Part shown: positions 1-8,537 of the stretch, piece after piece
How positions within the stretch are numbered: the first letter of the stretch is position 1
Layout of the letters: every line of letters begins with the position of its first letter
NCBI GenBank assembly: GCA_964351595.1
Contig: CAYGOT010000012.1
Location: forward strand, 30,888 to 94,887
Length of the DNA: 64,000 bases
Reading direction: 5' to 3'
From: UBA6059 sp964351595
GTDB taxonomy: Bacteria > Bacteroidota > Bacteroidia > Cytophagales > Cyclobacteriaceae
Notes under the pieces: model-generated
What the model saw: only the letters and a program-made list of their open reading frames with translations
What the model was told of the DNA's origin: nothing
Databases searched by the model: none
Translations under genes and position numbers: made by a program

Positions 1-339
1 ATCGATCAGATTATGAATAACATAACTGCTATGGCGACTTTAGCAAGAGGCAATGGGATCAAAGTGGCGCTCTGCTCGGTATTACCTGCAATAGCTTTTC
101 CCTGGTTTCCAGACATTTCACCAGCTCCGCTGATCGTAAAGCTCAACGAACAAATCCAACAGTATGCTCAGTCCAATGATTTGATCTATGTGGACTATTA
201 CAGCGTGATGGTGGATAATGCAGGAGGTCTGAAAGTTCCCGAGTATACCTCAGCAGATGACCTGGTTCATCCCAATCCCACAGGTTATAGGGTGATGGAG
301 GAAGTATTATTGAAGTCACTAAAGCCACTTTTGGAATAA
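1..339 (+). CDS. SGNH/GDSL-family hydrolase, C-terminal part (5' end outside window)
   Basis: The frame is open from the first base, so the ATG at 13 is probably internal and the gene begins upstream of the window. The visible 112 or so residues carry the last conserved block of SGNH hydrolases: DLVHPNPTGY, where the Asp and His (D-x-x-H) complete the Ser-Asp-His catalytic set. The text before it (residues on a YVDYYSVM stretch) fits the usual strand and helix ahead of that block. The nucleophilic Ser and the Gly and Asn blocks lie outside the window, so substrate (lipid, acyl ester or acetylated sugar) cannot be judged. It ends 85 bp before an acyl-CoA ligase on the same strand. Confidence 0.8.
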   Translation: MDQIMNNITAMATLARGNGIKVALCSVLPAIAFPWFPDISPAPLIVKLNEQIQQYAQSNDLIYVDYYSVMVDNAGGLKVPEYTSADDLVHPNPTGYRVMEEVLLKSLKPLLE

Positions 340-424
340 CCTGTGATCCCATTTATAACAATGATTATCAGTTGATGTTATTGACTCATTACTACAAAAC
401 AATAGTTTTACTATCTTCAAGCCT

Positions 425-2068
425 ATGCAACAATTTAACTCACCGATTGAGGCCTTCTTGTATTGGGAAAACAAGACTCCTCAGAACACACACTTTGTAC
501 AGCCAACTGACGGTGGCACTAAGACCTATACTTATCAGGAAAGCGGCAATGAGATTCGCCGAATGGCTGCTGCTCTCAAGGCGCTTGGCTATCCTCCTCA
601 ATCCAAGATTGGTCTGCTCTCGAAGAACTGCGCCCATTGGGTGATGTCTGATCTGGCCATATTGATGGCCGGGCATGTGTCAGTACCTATCTATCCAACG
701 CTCGGCCCGGATACCATCCAACACGTATTGGAGCATAGCGAGTCAAAAGCTGTCATTCTTGGGAAGCTTGATGATTACGAATCTCAGAAGGCCGGAATAC
801 CTGATATTAAAAAGATCAGCGTAGGCCTGTATGGTATGAATGATGGTGAATCGTGGGAAGACATGGTTGCAGCGAACGAACCATTACAAGCACCTGAGCC
901 TACTAAGCCAGAAGATCTGATTACTCTCATTTATACTTCGGGTACGACCGGAGCGCCGAAAGGGGCTATGCATACCGTCGGTAACTTCAACACGATGGGG
1001 CATATCGTCTTGGATGAGTTCGACATGCCGGAGCATTCAAGTTTCTTTTCATATTTACCACTGTCACATATTGCTGAACGTATTGGCGTTTGCATCCATT
1101 CGATTTATCGGGGTGGCTCGATCAATTTTCCAGAGTCCCTTGACACTTTTGCGGCAGACCTGGCAGCCACACAGCCTCATTTATTCTTCGCGGTACCCCG
1201 AATCTGGTCGAAGTTTCAGGAGAAGATCTTAGAGAAGATGCCACAGAAGAAGCTCGACAGATTGTTAGGCATTCCTATTATAGGAGGAATTATCAAAAAG
1301 AAATTGAAGAAGGCACTAGGACTATCCAGAGCCAAGTACATTTTCTCAGGTGCTGCACCAATTGCAGTGAGTATGCTGGAGTGGTATCAAAAACTCGGAA
1401 TAGAAATACTTCAGGGTTATGGAATGACTGAGGACTGCATCAACTCGCACTTTTGCATGCCTGGTGCTAACAAAATGGGTACCGTCGGCAAGCCCATGAA
1501 AAGCATAACTGCCAAACTATCTCCGGCAGGAGAAATATGCATTAAGAATGAGACGCTGATGAAGGGCTATTATAAGATGCCTGAAAAGAATGAGGAAGTT
1601 TTTGACGAAGAGGGATACTTGAGGACTGGTGATATTGGCGAGTATGATCATGAAGGTTATCTGACGATTACCGGTAGGGTCAAGGATCAATTCAAAACTG
1701 ACAAGGGCAAATACATCTCGCCGGCACCTATCGAGCTCGAACTCATGAAGAATCCATACATTGAGCAGGTGTGCGTCGTTGGGACGGGCATACCCCAGCC
1801 GATTGCTCTTATCATCACACCAATGGAATCTAAATCCAAGTCAAAAGAAGAGGTGGCTAAGAGTATTGTTGCGACAATTAAGGAGATTAATCCGACCCTG
1901 GAGAAGCATGAAAAGATAGAGAAGGCGGTGATAATGAGCGAAGACTGGACAGTAGAGAATGGCTTGCTTACACCTACTATGAAGGTGAAGAGAAATCAGG
2001 TGGAGAAGATACACTCAGGCTTCTACTCAGATTGGTTTAGCCACAAGGATGATGTAATATTCGAATAG
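425..2068 (+). CDS. Long-chain acyl-CoA synthetase-like AMP-binding protein
   Basis: 547 residues. Activates a carboxylic acid, probably a fatty acid, to acyl-AMP and then acyl-CoA. The ATP/AMP signature YTSGTTGAPKG sits at residues 170-180, the adenine-binding QGYGMTED near 335-342, and the TGDIG plus GRVKDQF hinge motifs near residues 398-420, in the right order for the ANL superfamily. Length is slightly below typical bacterial FadD-like long-chain ligases (about 560-600). There is no signal peptide, so it is cytoplasmic or membrane-peripheral. A strong hairpin terminator follows, so it is probably transcribed alone or with the upstream hydrolase. The acyl-CoA dehydrogenase at 12454-14271 could act on its product, but the two are far apart. 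The exact chain length is not readable from sequence. Confidence 0.9.
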   Translation: MQQFNSPIEAFLYWENKTPQNTHFVQPTDGGTKTYTYQESGNEIRRMAAALKALGYPPQSKIGLLSKNCAHWVMSDLAILMAGHVSVPIYPTLGPDTIQHVLEHSESKAVILGKLDDYESQKAGIPDIKKISVGLYGMNDGESWEDMVAANEPLQAPEPTKPEDLITLIYTSGTTGAPKGAMHTVGNFNTMGHIVLDEFDMPEHSSFFSYLPLSHIAERIGVCIHSIYRGGSINFPESLDTFAADLAATQPHLFFAVPRIWSKFQEKILEKMPQKKLDRLLGIPIIGGIIKKKLKKALGLSRAKYIFSGAAPIAVSMLEWYQKLGIEILQGYGMTEDCINSHFCMPGANKMGTVGKPMKSITAKLSPAGEICIKNETLMKGYYKMPEKNEEVFDEEGYLRTGDIGEYDHEGYLTITGRVKDQFKTDKGKYISPAPIELELMKNPYIEQVCVVGTGIPQPIALIITPMESKSKSKEEVAKSIVATIKEINPTLEKHEKIEKAVIMSEDWTVENGLLTPTMKVKRNQVEKIHSGFYSDWFSHKDDVIFE

Positions 2069-2096
2069 CATTTAGCCGTTCAGCAGGCTAATTAAT

Positions 2097-2142
2097 ATGC
2101 ACTCTGATGACGCTATAATTGAGCCATCAGAGTGCATTTTTG
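2097..2142 (+). terminator. Rho-independent terminator after the acyl-CoA ligase
   Basis: A perfect 13-bp stem (ATGCACTCTGATG at 2097-2109 paired with CATCAGAGTGCAT at 2125-2137) encloses a 15-nt loop and is followed by a T-run. It lies about 30 bp past the ligase stop codon. Confidence 0.85.
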
Positions 2143-2241
2143 ATTAAAGACCGAAATGAAAAATTTCAAAGTAATTTCCTGAAGGTTTTATTTGAGACTA
2201 ACTAAGAATATCTTCCAATTCAGATTTAATTCATCTGCGAT

Positions 2242-2601
2242 ATGTCAAAACCGAGCTTTGAACTTTATGATTTAAAAGTCGAGACGATAGAAGGGGATAA
2301 GCCTTTTGTTTGTAGTCATGAGGTGGGAGATTCCTTTGAGGTGAGAGGTGAAAATCTACATTTCAAAACTGAAAAACCTTTTTCACTTTATGCGCTTTCG
2401 GCGCTCTTGCCTCTCCTCACACCAAAGCAGCGACCGCTTAACCAATACGATTGGATGGCGACAGATCATATCATTGCATGCCCCGACCCTTATTGCGGTG
2501 CTAAGTTCAAAATCAGCAGGATAGGTAAGCGCACCTACTTCCGAGATGAGACGACAGTGGTTCCTTTACCCGAGGATAATGATTGGAACGAAAACGAATG
2601 A
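2242..2601 (+). CDS. TIGR04076-like small protein
   Basis: 119 residues, ATG start. The N-terminal YDLKV and the middle VGDSFEVRGE, followed by a region with an ALSALLPLL helix and a late CPDPYCGAKFKI segment, match my memory of the TIGR04076 family, small proteins of unknown function with conserved cysteines. Visible cysteines are one near residue 24 and two in the CPDPYC segment, which could bind a metal or an iron-sulfur cluster. The stop codon overlaps the start of the aldo/keto reductase (ATGA, 2598-2601), a sign of translational coupling and a shared role. No function can be given beyond that. Confidence 0.7.
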   Translation: MSKPSFELYDLKVETIEGDKPFVCSHEVGDSFEVRGENLHFKTEKPFSLYALSALLPLLTPKQRPLNQYDWMATDHIIACPDPYCGAKFKISRIGKRTYFRDETTVVPLPEDNDWNENE

Positions 2602-3644
2602 TTGAGCGAATTGAACTCAGGCCTGGATTTGACATTTCCAGGGTGATCAAAGGAGGATGGCAGCTGTCCAAAGGACACAGCGTATTGGGAGATGTTGATC
2701 CTATTGCTGATATGGACGCCTTTGTGAAGTCCGGCATTACAACTTTTGATTGTGCAGACATCTACACTGGTGTTGAGGAGCTCATTGGCCAGTACATTCA
2801 TGAGCAGAGAGTGAAGGGGAAGCTTTCACCCGACCTAAAGGTATTGACAAAGTTCGTCCCTGATTATGATAAGCTTGCTACCCTCAACAAGGCCTATGTA
2901 GAGTCTATCATCGACAGATCGCTGAAGCGTTTGAATCTTGAGCGGCTGGACATGGTGCAGTTCTCATGGTGGACGTACGACATTCCCGGCTGGGTGGAGA
3001 CAGCCCTGTGGCTTCAGGAACTACAACAGGCAGGCAAAATTAACCTTGTCTCAAGTACGAACTTTAATACCGAGTCAACTGCTCAAATACTAGATGCCGG
3101 AGTAGACCTTGCTACTGTACAAGTCCAGTACTCATTACTCGACCTGCGGCCGGAGAAGCAGTTGATCGATCTTTGTGCAAAACACGACACTAAGCTGCTG
3201 TGCTACGGTACTGTGGCCGGAGGATTTTTAAGCGAGAAGTGGTTAGGAAAGCCAGAACCCACCGAACCGCTGGAAAATCGCTCGTTAGTAAAATACAAGC
3301 TGATGATTGAGGAGATCGGAGGCTGGGAAGTATTTCAGGAGCTGTTGAGACTGTTATTTGCGGTAGCTCAGCAACATGATACTACGCTGACTAATATCGC
3401 TACGAGATACATCCTCGATCGTCCTCAAGTCGGCGGGGTGATCATAGGCGCTCGAAATGCTGATCATATTGAGGCGAACCTGCAGGTTGGCGATATCAAA
3501 CTTACTGATGAGAATAAATCACAATTGTCTGCAATGCTCGAAGGCTTTACACAGCCGCCGGGTGATGTATTTGATATTGAGCGGGATAAGACCGGCAAAC
3601 ATGGACGCATCATGAGATATAACCTCAACGAACCTGCCAAGTGA
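2598..3644 (+). CDS. Aldo/keto reductase family protein with altered catalytic His
   Basis: 348 residues from the ATG at 2598, chosen over an in-frame TTG at 2583 because it gives a clean ATGA overlap with the preceding gene. AKR TIM-barrel features: FDCADIY at residues 50-56 (catalytic Asp51 and Tyr56), Lys85 in LTKF, and the C-terminal cofactor loop with GGVIIGARN. At the place where the fourth catalytic residue is expected the protein reads VQFSWW (Ser123) where family members normally have VQFHWW, so the His is replaced. It may be a weak reductase, use a different proton relay, or act as a non-catalytic partner. The 21-bp gap to the next gene suggests an operon with the transporter at 3666. 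Confidence 0.85.
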   Translation: MIERIELRPGFDISRVIKGGWQLSKGHSVLGDVDPIADMDAFVKSGITTFDCADIYTGVEELIGQYIHEQRVKGKLSPDLKVLTKFVPDYDKLATLNKAYVESIIDRSLKRLNLERLDMVQFSWWTYDIPGWVETALWLQELQQAGKINLVSSTNFNTESTAQILDAGVDLATVQVQYSLLDLRPEKQLIDLCAKHDTKLLCYGTVAGGFLSEKWLGKPEPTEPLENRSLVKYKLMIEEIGGWEVFQELLRLLFAVAQQHDTTLTNIATRYILDRPQVGGVIIGARNADHIEANLQVGDIKLTDENKSQLSAMLEGFTQPPGDVFDIERDKTGKHGRIMRYNLNEPAK

Positions 3645-3665
3645 CGATTTCAACTTCACACTAGT

Positions 3666-5033
3666 ATGAGCAGTCCTGCACTTAACCGACACTGGTCTTC
3701 GAGGTACGTCTTTATCATGGCGTCCATCGGGAGTACTGTAGGTCTTTCGAATATTTGGAAGTTCACCTATCTGGTCGGAGAAAATGGCGGTGGTGCTTTC
3801 GTTCTGATTTATTTAGCCTCATTGATCCTGCTGGGGATACCGGTACTTACGGCGGAGTTTATGATCGGAAAACTAGGTGGTCATAGTATGGTAGGCTCGC
3901 TTGCCGTCCTATCGGAAAAGGAAGGACTGAGCCGTCATTGGCAGATTTTTGGGTGGGTCTCAATGGTAACAGTTTTTATGATCTTGAGCTTCTATTGTGT
4001 GATTGCAGGTCTAACCATTGATTATACTGTGAGTACCCTGGCAGGCCAGGTTTCCACTCCAGATGCTGCAAGTGCAGTGTCTTATTACAATGGGATTTTG
4101 CAAAGCCCTATGCGGCTGATCATTTTTTCCGGACTCTTTGTACTCGCCACTACCTTCATCGTGGCACGAGGCGTGGGTGATGGACTTGAGCGATCCACAC
4201 GCTGGATGATGCCGGCACTTTTTGTCATACTGATAGCTCTGCTGCTGTATGCTATGATCACAGGAGAGTTTGCTCAGGCTTTGGCATTCATGTTCGTGCC
4301 TGACTTTAGCAAGATCAATGCAACTGTTGCATTGACGGCTTTTGGGCAGGCTTTCTTTTCATTGGGTATCGGCCTGGGGGTGATGCTGACCTATGGTGCC
4401 TATATGCCTAAGGAGGCTTCTATTGCTCGGTCTTCAGTGACCATAGCTTTGGCCGATGGATTGGTGGCAATAGTCGCAGGTCTTGCCATTTTCCCCATTG
4501 TCTTTCAATACCATCTGTCACCAACCGAAGGGCCCGGATTGATCTTCATGACTTTACCGATTGCCTTTGGTCAGATGCCGGGTGGTAGTTATGTAGGAGC
4601 ACTCTTTTTTGTTCTCCTTGCTTTCGCGGCATTGAGTTCCTCTATTTCCCTATTGGAATCAGTCATATCCCGACTGGAGGAGATGATGCCCGGGCGTAGA
4701 AAGCTAATCACATGGGCCTCAGGTACGCTACTGTGGCTCACAGGATGGCTAACGGTGTTCTCCTTCAACATCTGGTCAGATTGGACTCCACTGGGTGGCT
4801 TCACTCCCTTAGCAGGAAAAACGATCTTCGGCCTGATAGACTACTTTGCTTCTAACCTTATTATGCCGGTTGGCGGTATCCTTATGGCGGTGATTGGAGG
4901 GTGGTTTATCACCAGGCAAACCAGCCGGGCATCACTATCCCTTTCAAATCCAATACTTTATATAGTTTGGAGATTTCTGGTAAGGTATGTTGCGCCGGTG
5001 GCTGTATTGCTGATCTTTCTGTCTAATCTATAG
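3666..5033 (+). CDS. Sodium-dependent transporter of the neurotransmitter:sodium symporter (SNF) family
   Basis: 455 residues with about eleven to twelve hydrophobic segments. TM1 carries the family signature GSTVGLSNIWKF, the unwound Na+/substrate-binding segment of the LeuT fold, followed by GENGGGAFVLIY. Another family stretch, FGQAFFSLGIGLGVMLTYGAY, lies near residue 225 (TM6, the second unwound helix). Substrate is probably an amino acid or related amine, carried with Na+ across the inner membrane. The Ser in GLSN replaces the commoner Gly in GLGN, and KFTYLV replaces KFPYLV, so it is a divergent member. It is the first of three members in this window. Confidence 0.92.
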   Translation: MSSPALNRHWSSRYVFIMASIGSTVGLSNIWKFTYLVGENGGGAFVLIYLASLILLGIPVLTAEFMIGKLGGHSMVGSLAVLSEKEGLSRHWQIFGWVSMVTVFMILSFYCVIAGLTIDYTVSTLAGQVSTPDAASAVSYYNGILQSPMRLIIFSGLFVLATTFIVARGVGDGLERSTRWMMPALFVILIALLLYAMITGEFAQALAFMFVPDFSKINATVALTAFGQAFFSLGIGLGVMLTYGAYMPKEASIARSSVTIALADGLVAIVAGLAIFPIVFQYHLSPTEGPGLIFMTLPIAFGQMPGGSYVGALFFVLLAFAALSSSISLLESVISRLEEMMPGRRKLITWASGTLLWLTGWLTVFSFNIWSDWTPLGGFTPLAGKTIFGLIDYFASNLIMPVGGILMAVIGGWFITRQTSRASLSLSNPILYIVWRFLVRYVAPVAVLLIFLSNL

Positions 5034-5074
5034 GATTAATCGCAACGCGTCTAAACGCGCGACAATTCAGATGA

Positions 5075-6334
5075 TCAGGTCTTTTGCTTCTTCTTCTTAG
5101 CAGCTGGAAATAAGATGTTATTCAGGATCAGGCGATAGCCTGCTGAGTTAGGGTGCAGATTTAGATCTGTTGGCTCCTCATTAACCAGATGCTGATAATC
5201 TTCAGGATCATGGCCAGCATAGAATGTCCAGAAACCCTTACCAAACACACCGTGGATATACTTGGCTTCTTTAATGGACCTGGTTTCTCCCATCACTACC
5301 ACATCCGACTTGATCAGACTGCTTTTGAAACTTGTTGTCTGCCCCATAAAACCCTTCACCTGTCGCGTGTGGTTCTGTGTTAGCATCGTTGGGATAGGAT
5401 CCCACTTAGCTGAGAACTCAAAGAGACCGAAGAAGTCATTGTTTTCGGTCAACCCACGCTCGTTTGGCTGTGTGTCGATGTTGGAGTACTCATAGATGTA
5501 TGGATTTTTCTCAATTAGGAAGTTCTCAAAGGCAAAGGTCTTGGTAAAGTCAAGCTTGCTCTGTGCTCGTGGATCCGGCGCATCGCCATCATACATACGA
5601 TCAGCGATATCAACACCATCGGCCGCTAGCGCAATGTCAAAGGTATCGGTCGCAGAACACATGGCAAAGAGGAAGCCGCCGGACGCTACATAGCTCTGAA
5701 TTTTTTTAACAATACCAAGCTTAAGATGTGACACCTTATTAAATCCATGCTTACGCGCCGACTCTTCATATTCCCTTTGTTGCTCCTGATACCACGGGAA
5801 GTGCTGATACACGCGATAAAACTTGCCATACTGACCTGTGAAATCCTCATGGTGGAGATGAAGCCAGTCATATTTCGGTAGCTCATCATACATGAGCTCA
5901 TCGTCAAACACCACATCGTAGGGTATCTCTGCATAGGTCAGAACCAACGTCACGGCATCATCCCAGGGCTGCTTACTCTTCGGAGAGTACACGGCTATTT
6001 TTGGAAACTTCTCCAGCTTCATGACATCCATGTTGCTCGATGGACTACTGATATCACTAACAATCTGGATAGACTGAGCATCGGAGATTACCTCATAGGA
6101 CACCCCGCGTATGATACATTCATTCTCAAATAGTTGGGTGTAAGGCATCATAAAGCTCCCACCTCGGTAGTTCAGCAGCCAATCTACAGTCACGTCTTTC
6201 GTTAGCACCCAATAGGCCAGCCCATACGATTTGAGGTGATTGGTCTGACTTTCGTCCATGGGAATCAAGATGTAAGATGCTCTGACGCTCATTGAGAACG
6301 TGAGGACAACCAAAAGAATCAACAGTTTTTTCAT
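5075..6334 (-). CDS. Secreted 'asparagine synthetase B'-like conserved protein
   Basis: 419 residues. It starts with a cleavable signal peptide (MKKLLILLVVLTFSMSVRA) directly followed by SYILIPMDESQ, so it is periplasmic or exported. Close relatives across Cytophagales are, from memory, labelled asparagine synthetase B, but the sequence shows no N-terminal Cys nucleophile and no PP-loop ATP site, so I do not accept that function. The middle (KIAVYSPKSKQPWDDAVTLVL near residue 112, then HHEDFTGQYGKFY, then SGGFLFAMCSATDTFD near 232) resembles a class I glutamine-amidotransferase-like or DUF4159-like Rossmann fold, where AMCSATD could be a nucleophile-elbow type turn. The C-terminus is very basic (KKKKQK). 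It stands alone, convergent with the transporter gene. Confidence 0.65.
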   Translation of the reverse strand: MKKLLILLVVLTFSMSVRASYILIPMDESQTNHLKSYGLAYWVLTKDVTVDWLLNYRGGSFMMPYTQLFENECIIRGVSYEVISDAQSIQIVSDISSPSSNMDVMKLEKFPKIAVYSPKSKQPWDDAVTLVLTYAEIPYDVVFDDELMYDELPKYDWLHLHHEDFTGQYGKFYRVYQHFPWYQEQQREYEESARKHGFNKVSHLKLGIVKKIQSYVASGGFLFAMCSATDTFDIALAADGVDIADRMYDGDAPDPRAQSKLDFTKTFAFENFLIEKNPYIYEYSNIDTQPNERGLTENNDFFGLFEFSAKWDPIPTMLTQNHTRQVKGFMGQTTSFKSSLIKSDVVVMGETRSIKEAKYIHGVFGKGFWTFYAGHDPEDYQHLVNEEPTDLNLHPNSAGYRLILNNILFPAAKKKKQKT

Positions 6335-6465
6335 ATCAAATAATTGCCAAAAAGTTACCTAACCAAAGTCAGAACATCTATCGTTCTTACTTTAAATTGC
6401 ATGATTGAGGTATCAACGGATACATCGGTACGTATACCAAACGAAGGAACAGGAGCAAACGCACT

Positions 6466-7698
6466 TTGAATTTCACGGAAAACATAAGGGAAGGGATACG
6501 TTCAATACAGTCTAATCGCCTGCGAACCATACTCACAGCGTCGATTGTGGCTATAGGCATTACCTCCCTGGTCGGTATTCTTACAGCGATCGACGGCATC
6601 CAGTCATCCATCAATGACAGTTTTTCTAACCTTGGCACCCACACCTTTAGGATTAGGAGCTACCGCAATAATAGTGGTAGCCGTGGAGGGAAAGAGGAGA
6701 AGAACGTGAGGCCACTTGAATGGCAGGATGTAAGCACCTTCAAAGACAGGTATACTGGTGATGGGGTCGTTAGCATCAACTCCTGGGTCACTTTTACAGC
6801 AGAAGTAAAGTATGGCTCAGAGGTCACCAACCCAAATACCCGAGTAAAAGCCGGGGATGAGAACTTGCTAAGCGTAGAGGGCTACAATATTGATAGAGGG
6901 CGTGATTTCTCTGGTATCGAAATACAGAATGCCGCCAACGTGGCTTTGATAGGCTCGGAGGTGAGCAGCCAGCTTTTTTCCAATAAGGTAAACCCCATTA
7001 ACAAGTCCATCACTTTCCTGGGCGCTAAGTTTAGAGTGGTGGGTGTCATGGAAGAGCAAGGAGGCCTGGGAGGGGACTCAGGTCCCGATCGAACGATTAT
7101 CATTCCGATGGAGACGGGCCGCAAGCTAAGCCCGTTTGATCTCAACTATGAGATCAAGGTGATGACTGATGCCCCCATGAACCAGGACTATGTAGTAGGA
7201 GAGACCACAGGACTCATGCGTAAGATCAGGCAAGATGCTGCCGGTAGTCCCGACTCATTTGACGTAAGGGTCAACAAAAGTCTTTCAGAAAGACTCGATG
7301 AAATGTCAGGCTACCTGCGTATTGGCGGCTTCTCCATTGGTTTTATTACCCTACTCGGAGCGTCCATTGCGCTGATGAATATTATGATGGTGTCGGTGAC
7401 CGAGCGTACCCGCGAAATAGGCGTGAGAAAGGCACTGGGTGCCACTCCACTCAAGATCAGGAGACAATTTTTGATCGAGTCGATAGTTATATGTCAGTTG
7501 GGAGGATTTGGAGGAATAGTTCTCGGACTGATCATAGGCAATGTGATCACCGCCATTGTAGGAGGCAGTTTCATTGTGCCCTGGTTGTGGATTCTCATAT
7601 CTATTCTGATAGGTATGGTGGTCGGTGTGATATCAGGCTACATACCGGCGTATCAGGCGAGCAAACTGGACCCTATAGAGTCGCTTAGGTTTGAGTAA
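6466..7698 (+). CDS. MacB/FtsX-type ABC transporter permease
   Basis: 410 residues. One N-terminal membrane helix (about 20-42), a large periplasmic MacB-PCD domain (about 45-270) and three C-terminal helices of the FtsX domain (about 283-405) with the typical signatures ALMNIMMVSVTERTREIGVRKALGA and DPIESLRFE. The start is a TTG; no ATG lies in frame nearby, the N-terminus NFTENIREGIRSI matches how relatives begin, and AGGAG lies about 10 bp upstream. MacB-type permeases power export of peptides, lipoproteins or toxins by mechanotransmission and need an ATPase; none is encoded nearby, so the ATPase must come from elsewhere. Transcribed divergently from the gene at 5075-6334. Confidence 0.9.
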   Translation: MNFTENIREGIRSIQSNRLRTILTASIVAIGITSLVGILTAIDGIQSSINDSFSNLGTHTFRIRSYRNNSGSRGGKEEKNVRPLEWQDVSTFKDRYTGDGVVSINSWVTFTAEVKYGSEVTNPNTRVKAGDENLLSVEGYNIDRGRDFSGIEIQNAANVALIGSEVSSQLFSNKVNPINKSITFLGAKFRVVGVMEEQGGLGGDSGPDRTIIIPMETGRKLSPFDLNYEIKVMTDAPMNQDYVVGETTGLMRKIRQDAAGSPDSFDVRVNKSLSERLDEMSGYLRIGGFSIGFITLLGASIALMNIMMVSVTERTREIGVRKALGATPLKIRRQFLIESIVICQLGGFGGIVLGLIIGNVITAIVGGSFIVPWLWILISILIGMVVGVISGYIPAYQASKLDPIESLRFE

Positions 7699-7738
7699 AA
7701 TGAATATCTTTCCATAATTTGAGGGCTTCAAAGGCACT

Positions 7739-8536
7739 ATGCGGATAAATTGTTGGAAATATGGACTTGTAGGATATCTGCTGATGATAGGCTGGGCTAT
7801 TCCATCAATGGGACAGGAGTTGCAGGTCACAGGTGTCTATCAGGGCAAATCCATTTTTGTCCAAAACCCTCTATTTGTAGAGCGGTCTGAGTCGTGTGTA
7901 ACCCGCATTACAGTCAACAATGTGCCACTCAGGCTTGATTACAAAAGTTCGGCGTTGGAAGTTAGTTTCAGCGATAAGGAGCTGTATGTCCCTGTTACGG
8001 TAGTAGTTAAGCACCAGCCGGACTGTACTCCCAAAATCCTCAATGAAGATGCGATTCGTTTTCATAGCGCGTTTAGTTTTACTCAGCTTTTGTTGAATGA
8101 TACTGCCCTTTATTGGAAAACGAAGGGCGAGCGCATGAACTCCAAATTCACTGTCGAGAAACTATTCTTTGATGGATGGGAATACGATCAGGAGCTACCT
8201 TCCGAAGGCAAGTTCGAGGGGGCTGAGTATTCTGTTTTTCCTGACTTAAAGGAAGGGGTCAATAAGTTTAGAATTAAGTATGAAGTGCCTAGTGCCGGAC
8301 GCTACTTGTTTTCTGAAGAACTTGAGCATGTTTACTATCCGGAACCCATCAGAATTTTCCCATTGACAGTAACACGTACTCTTAATATCAATAGAGTGGC
8401 AGACTATGAAATCTCCACTCCTGAAGGCTATACTATCCTTACCGGCAGGGGGAAAGTTATCGAGCTTGAGCGGTTGCGGAGAGGGGAGTACTTCATCACC
8501 GTAGAGAATACCATAGAGAAGTTTACCAAAAACTAA
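7739..8536 (+). CDS. Exported protein of unknown function
   Basis: 265 residues with an N-terminal signal segment (hydrophobic residues 8-24, likely cleavage after SMGQ). I do not recognise a family. The mature part looks beta-rich, with short alternating hydrophobic strands, a single late region (FPLTVTRTLNINRVADYEISTPEGY) reminiscent of immunoglobulin-like or carboxypeptidase-regulatory-like folds, and a C-terminal short motif GRGKVIELERLRRGEYFI. The latter looks like the T9SS-type 'turn-strand' ends but is not a clear sorting signal. It lies 40 bp after the permease gene and may be co-transcribed, so it could be an exported partner or cargo; that is inference. Its stop is one base from the stop of the convergent channel gene. 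Confidence 0.75.
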   Translation: MRINCWKYGLVGYLLMIGWAIPSMGQELQVTGVYQGKSIFVQNPLFVERSESCVTRITVNNVPLRLDYKSSALEVSFSDKELYVPVTVVVKHQPDCTPKILNEDAIRFHSAFSFTQLLLNDTALYWKTKGERMNSKFTVEKLFFDGWEYDQELPSEGKFEGAEYSVFPDLKEGVNKFRIKYEVPSAGRYLFSEELEHVYYPEPIRIFPLTVTRTLNINRVADYEISTPEGYTILTGRGKVIELERLRRGEYFITVENTIEKFTKN

Positions 8537-8537
8537 T

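Noticed and set aside
372..644. Open frame overlapping the start of the acyl-CoA ligase
   Set aside because: Out-of-frame shadow of the ligase gene with basic, low-complexity translation.
5046..5059. CGCGT/ACGCG hairpin between the first SNF gene and the exported protein gene
   Set aside because: Only a 5-bp stem with no T-run; too weak to call a terminator for the convergent genes.
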